In this document: positions 39,426 through 50,100 of the stretch, piece after piece | Numbering within the stretch: position 1 is the stretch's first letter | Layout of the letters: each line of letters opens with the position of its first letter | Source: Sinohyriopsis cumingii | Lineage: Eukaryota; Mollusca; Bivalvia; Unionida; Unionidae | Reading direction: 5' to 3' | Assembly (NCBI GenBank): GCA_028554795.2 | Contig: CM068830.1 | Span: 43,136,337-43,200,336, forward strand | Length of the DNA: 64,000 bases | Made by a program: the position numbers and the translations under genes | Notes under the pieces: model-generated | Told to the model about the DNA's origin: nothing | Seen by the model: the letters and a program-made list of their open reading frames with translations, nothing else | Database searches by the model: none

Positions 39426-39803
39426 ATGGCTTCAAACCACCTGGATAAATTTCAATCATTGCAAGACGTCCTTGACAATTTGGGCATGATAGAACAAATG
39501 CTCGTACGACTCGTTGAAGACCACTATTCTTATAGTCCGCATAGAGTAAAAATGGAAATTAACAACTTAAGAAAAGCAAAGGACATGATCAGTGGTGTGA
39601 TGAAGGAAATAAAGGAGGAGAAGGAGGATGAAGAGGAAAAGATAAGAATAAGAACATGGAACGAAAAAGTTGAAAAAGAAGAAGAAAATGAGAAGAGGAA
39701 GAAAGAAGAGGAGGAAGAGAAGAAAGAAGAGGAGGAGAAAAAAAAGAAGAGAAAGAGTGTTGGAGATAAAATAAGAAGTTGGTGGAGGAAAAGAAGAACT
39801 TAG
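39426..39803 (+). CDS. Right-end accessory gene 3, Lys/Glu-rich coiled-coil protein (125 aa)
   Basis: Starts at ATG 39426 (MASNHLDKFQSLQDVLDNLG). The first about 60 residues form a regular amphipathic helix region (MIEQMLVRLVEDHYSYSPHR VKMEINNL). The rest is a highly charged EEE/KKK helix, ending in the basic, Trp-containing KSVGDKIRSWWRKRRT. The basic tail could bind nucleic acid or act as a nuclear signal. It is the outermost right-end gene and reads toward the right TIR, mirroring the leftward gene at 20734-20964. No family recognised. Confidence 0.65.
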   Translation: MASNHLDKFQSLQDVLDNLGMIEQMLVRLVEDHYSYSPHRVKMEINNLRKAKDMISGVMKEIKEEKEDEEEKIRIRTWNEKVEKEEENEKRKKEEEEEKKEEEEKKKKRKSVGDKIRSWWRKRRT

Positions 39804-39820
39804 AAGCAGAAGAAGAAAAC

Positions 39821-40091
39821 CCAAAGGCCCTTTTCAGAGCCAGCCATATATCTCGAAAATAGATAGCCTTTCAATTGCCTACCCCTTTTTTTTTTTTAAA
39901 AAAAAAAAATCCCATGTTCAATTTCCCTTGACGCTAATCAGACCCACGATTTTTTCCCCATGTTAATTTCCCTTGATGCTAATCCTACCCACGATTTTTC
40001 TCCATGTTCAATTTCCCTTGACGCTAATCAGACCCACGATTTTTTCCCCATGTTAATTCCCATTGACGCTAATCCTACCCCCCTTACTACT
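39821..40091 (-). repeat. Right terminal inverted repeat of the Polinton
   Basis: Reverse complement of 20444-20716 with scattered differences. It starts (inner edge) with the hairpin ggcccttttcagagcc at 39826-39841, one mismatch from a perfect palindrome, and contains about four to five 45-46-bp subrepeats (cccttgacgctaatcagacc type), ending CTTACTACT. Confidence 0.95.
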
Positions 40092-40097
40092 ATCAGG
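40092..40097. repeat. Target-site duplication ATCAGG, right copy
   Basis: ATCAGG directly follows the right terminus CTTACTACT and continues into the satellite as atcaggtctattctagatc. Confidence 0.95.
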
Positions 40098-42655
40098 TCT
40101 ATTCTAGATCCCTGCCTTCATTAGTCCCATACAACACACTGAAGGGCACATCAGGTCTATTCTAGATCCCTGCCTTCATTAGTCCTGTACAACACAATGA
40201 AGGGCATATCAGGTCTATTCTAGATCCCTGCCTTCATTAGTCCCATACAACACAATGAAGGGCATATCAGGTCTATTCTAGATCCCTGCCTTCATAAGTC
40301 CCATACAACACACTGAAGGGCACATCAGGTCTATTCTAGATCCCTGCCTTCATTAGTCCCATACAACACACTGAAGGGCACATCAGGTCTATTCTAGATC
40401 CCTGCCTTCATTAGTCCCATACAACACACTGAAGGGCACATCAGGTCTATTCTAGATCCCTGCCTTCATTAGTCCCATACAACACACTGAAGGGCACATC
40501 AGATCTATTCTAGATCCCTGCCTTCATAAGTCCCATACAACACACTGAAGGGCACATTAGGTCTTTTCTAGATCCCTGCCTTCATTAGTCCTGTACAACA
40601 CAATGAAGGGCATATCAGGTCTATTCTAGTTCCCTACCTTTGTTAGTCCATACAACACACTGAATGGCACATTAGGTCTATTCTAGTTCCCTGCCTTCAT
40701 TAGTCCTGTACAACACACTGAAGGGCAAATCAGGTCTATTCTAGATCCCTGCCTTCATTAGTCCCATACAACACACACTGAAGGGCACATCGAGTCTATT
40801 CTAGATCCCTGCCTTCATTAGTCCCATACAACATACTGAAGGGCACATCAGGTCTATTCTAGTTCCCTGCCTTCATTAGTCTCATACAATACAATGAAGG
40901 ACACATCAGGGCTATTCTAGATCCCTGTCTTCATTAGTCCTGTACAACACATCAGGTCTATTCTAGATCCCTGCCTTCATTAGTCCCATACAGCACACTG
41001 AAGGGCACATTGGGTCTATTCTAGATCCCTGCCTCCATTAGTCCCATACAACACACTGAAAGGCACAGCAAATCTATTTTAGATCCCTGCCTTCATTAGT
41101 CACGTACAACACACTGAAAGTCATATCAGGTCTATTCTAGATCCCTGCCTTCATTAGTCCCGTACAACACACTGAAAGGTACATCAAGTCTATTTTAGAT
41201 CCCTGCCTTCATTAGTCCCATACAACACACTGATGGGCACATCAGGGCTATTCTATATCCCTGCCTTCATAAGTCCTGTACAACACACTGAAGGGCACAT
41301 CAGGTCTATTCTAGATCCCTGCCTTCATTAGTCCCATACAACACACTGAAGGGCACATCAGGTCTATTCTAGATCCCTGCATTCATTAGTCCCATACAAC
41401 ACACTGAAGGGCACATCAGGTCTATTCTAGATCCCTGCATTCATTAGTCCCATACAACACACTGAAGGGCACATCAGGTCTATTCTAGATCCCTGCCTTC
41501 ATTAGTCCCATACAACACAGTGAAGGGCACATCAGGTCTATTCTAGTTCCCTGCCTTCATCAGTCCCATACGACACACTGAAGGGCACATCAGGTCTATT
41601 CTAGATCCCTGCCTTCATTAGTCCCATACAACACACTGAAGGGCCCATCAGGTCTATTCTAGATCCCTGCCTTCATTAGTCCCATACAACACAGTGAAGG
41701 GCACATCAGGTCTATTCTAGTTCCCTGCCTTCATCAGTCCCATACGACACACTGAAGGGCACATCAGGTCTATTCTAGATCCCTACCTTCATTAGTCCCG
41801 TACAACACATTGAATGGCACATCAGGTCTATTCCAGATCCCTGCCTTCATTAGTCCCGTACAACACATTGAAAGGCACATCAGGTCTATTCTAGATCCCT
41901 GCCTCCATTAGTCCCATACAACACACTGAAGGGCACATCAGGTCTATTCTAGATCCCTGCCTTCATTAGTCCCATACAACACACTGAAGGGCACATCAGG
42001 TCTATTCTAGATCCCTGCCTTCATTTGTCCCATACAACACACTGAAGGGCACATCAGATCTATTCTAGATCCCTGCCTTCATAAGTCCCATACAACACAC
42101 TGAAGGGCACATTAGGTCTATTCTAGATCCCTGCCTTCATTAGTCCTGTACAACACACTGAAGGGCATATCAGGTCTATTCTAGTTCCCTACCTTTGTTA
42201 GTCCCGTACAACACACTGAATGGCACATCAGGTCTATTCTAGTTCCCTGCCTTCATTAGTCCTGTACAACACACTGAAGGGCAAATCAGGTCTATTCTAG
42301 AACCCTACCTTCATTAGTCCCTTAAAACACATTGAAGGGCACATCTGGTCTATTCGAGATCCCTGCCTTCATTAGTCCCATACAACACAATGAAGGGCCC
42401 ATCAGGTCTATTCTAGATCCCTGCCTTCATTAGTCCCATACAACACACTGAAGGGCACATTAGGTCTATTCTAGATCCCTGCCTTCATTAGTCCCATACA
42501 ACACACTGAAGGGCACATTAGGTCTATTCTAGATCACTGCCTTCATTTTCCCATACAAAAACATGGACATGCACATCAGGTCTATTCTAGATCGTTGACT
42601 TCTTTAGTCCCGTACAATATGTGGAAGGCCGCATCATGTCTATGCTACATCCCTG
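40092..42655. repeat. 58-bp satellite array, right block (about 44 copies)
   Basis: Same unit and same variant types as the left block, for example the cagcaaatctattttagatc variant at about 41065. The last units (42560-42655) are progressively degenerate, marking the array end. Confidence 0.97.
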
Positions 42656-43971
42656 AGCATAAAATGGGTCACAAGAAACAAGAAATGGACCTAAATACAT
42701 AACAAAGCTTAAGCCAATACAGCAAGATGGCAGTCACAGCAACCTTCCTTTGACAAGCATTTAGTATTTGTCAAAAATTCATACAAATATGGCAATACAC
42801 ACTCATACAAAAATGGCAATACACACTCATACAAATATGGCAATACACACTCATACAAAAATGGCAATACACATTCATACAAAAATGTTAATGAGCATCA
42901 TATATCTACAGTTAAGAGGTTAAAAACTGACCTGAATAAACACTACAAATTCGGCATAAATCAAAAGATGTGATGACAATGTTTTTCCTTTTCATACATG
43001 CAAGGTAGAAAAAAAACAAAGATTAGTTTCATTAAAATTTTTAATTATGAGCCAGATTAATACATATCTACAAATGAACAATGTGAATAAAAATAAAATA
43101 GTACTTCCCAATGTATCTTTTGACAATATAAAATTTAAGGACCTTGACTACACCATCACTACAGTAGGAACGATGTGGGCTATAAACAATATTCGGCCAA
43201 TTACAAGCATTTCAGATGCTCAGACCAACTCATCATTTGCAAACTGTATTTCTCCCATTTTTTCACAAAGTGAATCTAATTAAGAAATGTCAGCTTTTAA
43301 AATACTAACCCATCATGATATTACTTTCTAAAAATTATGGGTGGAGAGAAAATGGACTTAAACATTATCAATAACTGCTCTTCATTCAAACTCAAACCTT
43401 ACATACAAGTCAGAACAATTTTGAACCAATGATCTTCTGCATGAGATATAATACAAAAAGAACAAGAACTCTGTTAAAGGATGACTCTGAAAAGACAAAG
43501 CTTTAACAGGCCATATCAGCATGCAATATGCAAGCCAGAGACCAAATAACAATTATGCGTAAGGCTTGCAGAGCTATGCTGGTTGCAAGTGTGAATTAAT
43601 TTAGAATTACAGCATGTTGATGAAGCATCATAATAAGATGTCACAAGTAAAATCATAATATATTGCTGCCTTCTTGTTGAACAGTTTAACAAACACATCT
43701 CAATGACAGATATTTTCATGGCATCCTAAAGTATATCACAACAGTGCCAGTAAATTATCATATATCAAACTGGAAAAATGCTACCAGTATCTGTGAATTA
43801 AAACATGTAGTTTGGAGTATCAAAAGTTTTTCCACACAGGAATGTCCAAGGTTCTCCTTTATGATCCCAACTGCAGCCATCTTGTACTTGTAATGCATTC
43901 AGCAGCAGAAAACTTTCTGTCTTGTATATGACAAGCAGAAAACTCAAAATCGCCATACACAATAACAAGGG
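42656..43971. other. AT-rich spacer and probable THOC3 3' flank
   Basis: Contains a 24-bp minisatellite at 42779-42890 (atacaaatatggcaatacac plus actc, about five copies). The frame at 43047-43283 has no recognisable domain. The THOC3 3' UTR must lie in the right part, but no clear AATAAA on the minus strand was found close by. Confidence 0.55.
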
Positions 43972-44132
43972 TCAAAAATCATTGGGGAATCCAAACACTT
44001 TAACTGTCCCACTGTCTCTATCACGATCCCTCTCTGGCTTGTCGTCACATGCATAGGCCAGTAGGTGGCGCTTTGGATGCCAGGCCACAGTAAAAGTAGG
44101 AGCTTCACAAGGAACTTCTATGATCTTTTCAC
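43972..44132 (-). CDS. THOC3: THOC3 exon 6 (last coding exon)
   Basis: Acceptor cattacag before 44132; encodes the end of the propeller from GEKIIEVPCEAPTFTVAWHP to VKVFGFPNDF and TGA. Confidence 0.95.
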
Positions 44133-47100
44133 CTGTAATGTGAAAACTTACGGATGAGAGGCAAGAATGGTTAATGATGAAAGACAAGAATGGAACATCC
44201 TACAATAGTCTGGTTTTGGGCAATTTACAGCACAACAACAGTTTGTTCAGGTTATATCTCACCGAGCAGAGCTGCCAACCCTCCAGACTCGTATTTATTA
44301 AAAAGAAGGATACAAATTAGAGACCTTTAAAAATAATTAGTGAAAAATACCTTGACACTAGCTCTGTCCACTTTGATGGTCAGTACTGTATTATGAAAAT
44401 CCCAAAATAAAAGTAAAACATTATTTACAATATATACATACGCAAACATGTCTGCAGTCCCAGTCACTGATACACACAAGTTTCACTTGTTCTTATGGCT
44501 ATTTGCTGTGGCTGACTTGAATTTCCTCAAATGGTCTATGCTAAATTTGTTGTCAGAAGAGTTTGCTACAGGACAAACTGTACCAATTTGATGTAGTTCT
44601 ACTAATATTGCAACTAGCAGCATGGGACCATTATCGGCACCACTGCTGATATGCCCAACACTTAAAGCGATAAAGGTTCTTTTATTCCTAATTTAAATTG
44701 ATTGATTTTTGGAGGGATTGGGGGAGGGTGTGTGCATGCAGCATGAATCCATGAATTGCTATCAAGAGTTTTAAAAATCAGGCCAAAATTGTGATGGTTG
44801 GCAGCTCTGTGCAGAGGAAGAAAGTGACACACCATCGTAACCGATGCAGGCTGATCTGATGGTTGGAAATGAGCTTGCATCCTTTTGGATCTGAGTCCAA
44901 TACCTTAAACACTGAGATGTTACTCACTTCTACTACAGAGACACAAAACAAACTTGAAGGACAGAAACTAATTTTCAGAGAATCACACTGGCTAAGTGAT
45001 TAAGGCACTTGATTCATCACCTGAAGGATGCTGGTTTTATCTCCACCATCTGATCAGCCTAGACTGGTTATAGTGATGTGTACGTGGGGTACGGCACTTT
45101 ATTTGCCTCTGCACAATACAACTTTCAAAGTGTTACTGTGCTGTAAAACACCAACAAAGCACTAAAAAATAATTCAAAACATTATTGTTGTTGCACATTT
45201 CAGGAAACATGAAAGAACACATCACATGGAAACTTAGATTTCTTTCAACAGCACTATATTACCGTTGTCATAAAATAACTCTTCCTTACTGAAAGCATTC
45301 TTATAACAGGTACATTACAACTTTTAAATCTTTTGTATGTAAACAAGTCTGTTAACCTCTGACTAGTACAATTGCATGTGCACCCATAGGTCATGAGTTT
45401 GATAAATATACATGACAAAGGACAATAGCAAAGAGGCGGGCTTATTGAGGAAATGAAATGTCACTAAATGTAAAAGGAAGGGTGCTAGTGGCAGAAACTC
45501 TTTATTTCTATCTATGTACGCACAGTGGTCCCCTTCATGAACAGCCCCTGCACCGACCAGTGGCCCCCTATATTTTACAGCCAGACAGCATATTAGTGCA
45601 AAAACGTAAATATACCCCTCACAAGAGGCCACATTTTATTATTAATGTGTCCAGAATCAATATTTAATTCATATGGTAAGGTAAGTAATCCGATTATCTT
45701 TCCCGATATCTGTTTCTGGATGAGAGGTTTTCGTTACTCAAAGAAGTGTTGGTTAAAGTACATGTACTACCAAGGTTAGTATTATTAACATCAATGTTTT
45801 GAGGAAATGGGGCCAGCAATGTGTTTTGATAAAGTTTTGGGCTTCAAATACCAGTTAATTTTTTTAATGATTATGACTGGAGGTAATTGTCAAGATCATA
45901 ATAAGGTTAGATAGGCTAAATATAGATTTTGTGGAATAACACACACACACAGAGAAATTAATACTGAACAAAACAGGATACCAGACAAAGACCATGAAAT
46001 CATGTGATAGTACATGTACCACATCCCTGATAAGCACTGGATTTCGTTTACACTATGAAAGTTTCGTTTGCATAATTAAATTGCAATACTGTACAATTAA
46101 CAACATAGGAATAAACTGTTATAAAATAAAACTTTAACATGTCATCACCTAAATGGTGAAATAATACTCCAGAAGCAAAAGTAAAAGTTATTTGACTTGA
46201 CGACGATGGGGAGAGTTCACTTGCTGACAAGTTTAATGTTGGGAAGACTCAAATAAACCACATCATAACAGACAATGAGAATATTCTGTAGTGGCGTGAA
46301 AATGGAGTAAATGGAAAGAGAATTATTTTAAATTTGAAACAATGTATGTACCAAGATTTAAATAACGTTTTTGAATGGTTTTGCAATGCACATGCCAACA
46401 ATACCCAATTCACATTTCACGCTGAAGCATAAAAACTATATATTATGTTACCTTGAAATAAGTTTGTTTTTAAGACAAAGAAGAACACTGCAACAATTCA
46501 TGCCACTTTTAAGTGAAGATATTAACTGCTTTAAGTTATATGTAGATTTCTTCCTATATACATATACATAAATATACATCTCAAATATATAATCCCCCTC
46601 TGGAAAGGCCACCCATCTTTTACATCCACTTTCTCCATGCAGAAGGGGTGGTCATATAAGAAGTAGACAACTGTAGCTGGAGCACTAAAATTAGACCTAA
46701 ATCTAACCTGTTTCAACATTTGCTACATCGATCACCAAGTCTTCCGAGGCAGAGGCCAAAAGTTTTCCATCATGGCTAAAACTCAACGTTCTAACTGGCC
46801 ACTCTAATCTGAATCAAAACAAAAACAAAATAAATAAAATTACAAATATTTTGAAAAAAAAAGGTTTCTCAAAGGGGCTGATGCTATACTGGCTAAAAAG
46901 AAATAGCGTGAATTCACACTTCATTAATTATTTTCATACTTTTCAATGCTTTTGTGTATTAAAACCAGTTCCGATATTCATGAGAAACATTTAAAAAAAC
47001 TACCAACCTTGGTAACACAAACATTTTCTTATCTGAGTTAAAATATTCACAAAAGAGTACATTTTTTATTAAATAAAATTTGTCTGAAAAAAATACTTGA

Positions 47101-50100
47101 TAATATTAAGTGTTCTGAAATAAACACCACTACGTCTTGAATCCAGCAATCCTGGAATGACAAAATTTCATCTTTCCCATCTATATACCTTAGGGACAAG
47201 GAAAAACAATTCTTACACATTACATTCCCTTACCACTGCTAGGTGGCTGCTCTTCAACAGGTTCTTTTTAATATGGTTACAAATAGGTGTGAGTGGGTTT
47301 AATAGTAATATGGCGGGGGAGGGGAATTTTCACATCAAAGAATTATAATTTACCAAAAAATGTACATTCCCTTCTAATACATTCCCTTATCAAATAATGT
47401 TTGAGGTGCATGCAAGAGAAGGAGGAAAATGCATCAGCATACAAACTCTGCCACTGGCATCCTTCAAGGGAAGAATGGCTAAATGTCCTATACAAAATAT
47501 AAACTGCTCTTTAATATGAAGACAATACAACTGAAGGTCATGTAATACATAACAACAAAGCACTGCAAAATTCATGAGACATAGAATCCTGTGAAAATTC
47601 TGAATATACAGAGCATATTACCCACTTAAACCATGATGCCAGGGCATATTACCCACTTAAACCATGATGCCAGGGCATATTACCCACTTAAACCATGATG
47701 CCAGGGCATATTACCCACTTAAGCCAGGATGCCAGGGCATATTACCCACTTAAACCATGATGCCAGGGCATATTACCCACTTAAGCTATGATGCCAGGGC
47801 ATATTACCCACTTAAGCTATGATGCCAGGGCATATTACCCACTTAAACCATGATGCCAGGGCATATTACCCACTTAAACCATGATGCCAGGGCATATTAC
47901 CCACTTAAACCATGATGCCAGGGCATATTACCCACTTAAGCCAGGATGCCAGGGCATATTACCCACTTAAACCATGATGCCAGGGCATATTACCCACTTA
48001 AACCATGATGCCAGGGCATATTACCCACTTAAGCCAGGATGCCAGGGCATATTATCCACTTAAACCATGATGCCAGGGCATATTACCCACTTAAACCATT
48101 ATGCCAGGGCATATTACCCACTTAAGCCATGACACCTGGGCATATTACCCACTTAAGCTATGATGCCAGGGCATATTACCCACTTAAGCCATGACACCAG
48201 GGCATATTACCCACTTAAGCCATGATGCCAGGGTATATTACGCACCTAAGCCATGACACCAGGGCATATTACCCACTTAAGATATGACGCCAGGGCATAT
48301 TACCCACTTAAGCCATGACACCAGGGCATATTACCCACTTAAGCCATGACACCAGGGCATATTACCCACATAGGGGGCACTCACCAGTTATCATGTACTT
48401 TTGAGAAAGTGTCGTATGTAAGGTGAAGTTGTTCGCATTTAAAACATGCACAATGGAGAGAATGTTGGCATACCTCTATGCTGTATTAATGTAATGTGGA
48501 TGATATTTCTTTGGATATTGTACGTTTGGAAATTGTACATGATTTAAGCACACTGCTAACTAAAATGACTGCTCCCTTGTGCTAAAAAATCAGCCTGAAT
48601 TAGTCTAAAGTACACTATCCATAGCAGCTATTAAAATAGGGAAAATGAATTTTGCCAGACTAGACAATACCAGCTTCTGAATGTGCAATGAATGAATTAC
48701 CAAATATAAATGTAAAAAACGTTATCGGCTCTTTTTTATACAATTTACCTCTGAAGTTCAGAAAGTGAAAATGACCAAGTAGAGCTAGCACTTTTTTGAA
48801 TGGTGCACATCTGGAGTAAGGCCAAGCTGTATACTCTATAATCCATATTAGACCCGTCAATCATACATCAAAATAAAGGGAATTAAAGGTTCTTTGAATT
48901 ATACCTAAGACATACAAGGTCTTTTTTAATTAGCCAGTATAACCAGTGAGGAAAGCTGGGGAAATTCTTTATCTTTAAAATTCTAACCCTATGCAAAATA
49001 CAAAACTGTAGTGTGCCACCTTAAGCTTTGATGCCAGGGCATATTACCCACCTAAGCCATGATGCCAGGGTATATTACCCACTTAAGCTATGATGCAGGG
49101 CATATTACCCATTCAAGCCACAATGCCAGGGCATATTACCCACATAAGCCACAATGCCAGGGCATATATATTACCCACTTAAGATATATTGCCAAGGCAT
49201 ATTACCCACTTAAGCCAGGATGCCAGGGCATACTATCCACTTAAGCCAAGATGCCAGGGCATATTACCTACTTAAGACACAATGCCAGTTTTGTAAGACT
49301 TCTGCCATAGCAGCCGTATTGGACATCAGATCAGCATCAATTTTTTTAGGCCCACCTAATTATCATAAGAAAAATCTTTTAGTGAAAATCCCCATGTTGA
49401 TATGACCATCTATTCAGAAGAAGTATTAATAACAATATTTTCAGGATGACTGCTTTGGTGCCATAATGAATGTCATATTGCAAAATTTTCATTGGACTAA
49501 CTAGAAAAATTAAGAAGATTTACAAGTGAAAAACTCATTTTAATATGACTTTCTGTTCAGAAGTACTGAGAAAAAAATTCTTGATGTTTTTTCTGATGGC
49601 CATATTGGAGTCAGATTAGCACCATTTCATTTCAAACCAACCTGAGGTTATAAAAGTGTTTTAGTGAAAACCTGAAGTTGATAAGACCGTCCTTTCAGGA
49701 GCTATTGCAAAGACAAGTTTTTTCAAAATGGCCACCGCTGTGTGGCAGCCATACTGGATGTCCATACGGAAACATTTTTACTTAAGACCAACTAAACATC
49801 AAAAAAAGTCTTCAGGTGGAAGCTTCTTGTCCATATCACTCTCAATTCAGGAAGAACTGAGATAACATAATTTTTAAGTTGGTTGCTGTAACAGCCATTT
49901 TAGACAATATATCACACCACTATTATTTAGGACCAACTAGACATCTTAAGTCTTTCAGTTAAAACCCCATGTAGATATGACCATCCATTCAGCAAATGTA
50001 GTGAAAACAAGATTTTCAAGATGGCCACTGTGACAGCCATACTGAGGGTGTCTGAGCAGGAGCGAGGACCAATTCGACTTGATGAATACATGGGTGTAAA

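Larger units (their letters stand above)
20444..40091. mobile_element. Polinton/Maverick (adintovirus-type endogenous virus), 19,648 bp, both ends present
   Basis: Both ends are present: roughly 270-bp inverted repeats beginning AGTAGTAAGG, with a perfect 6-bp ATCAGG duplication in the satellite. The interior carries the defining Polinton set: protein-primed family B DNA polymerase, retrovirus-like integrase, adenovirus-type protease and FtsK/HerA packaging ATPase. It also carries a double-jelly-roll major capsid protein, a penton-like minor capsid gene and a pVI-like protein. The MCP belongs to the group often labelled F54H12.2-like in animal genomes, which is the adintovirus hexon. Base composition is clearly less AT-rich than the host flanks. 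Host-interaction candidates (BIR protein, the 27.5-29.2 kb cluster, terminal small genes) sit outside the core. Lesions in PolB, the minor capsid gene and two small genes suggest this copy is no longer productive, or that the assembly has small errors. Confidence 0.97.

Noticed and set aside
43047..43283. 78-codon frame near the THOC3 3' end
   Set aside because: No recognisable domain, no conserved pattern; probably chance.
47612..48370. CRISPR-like 31-bp repeats
   Set aside because: No spacers between units; a minisatellite in an intron.
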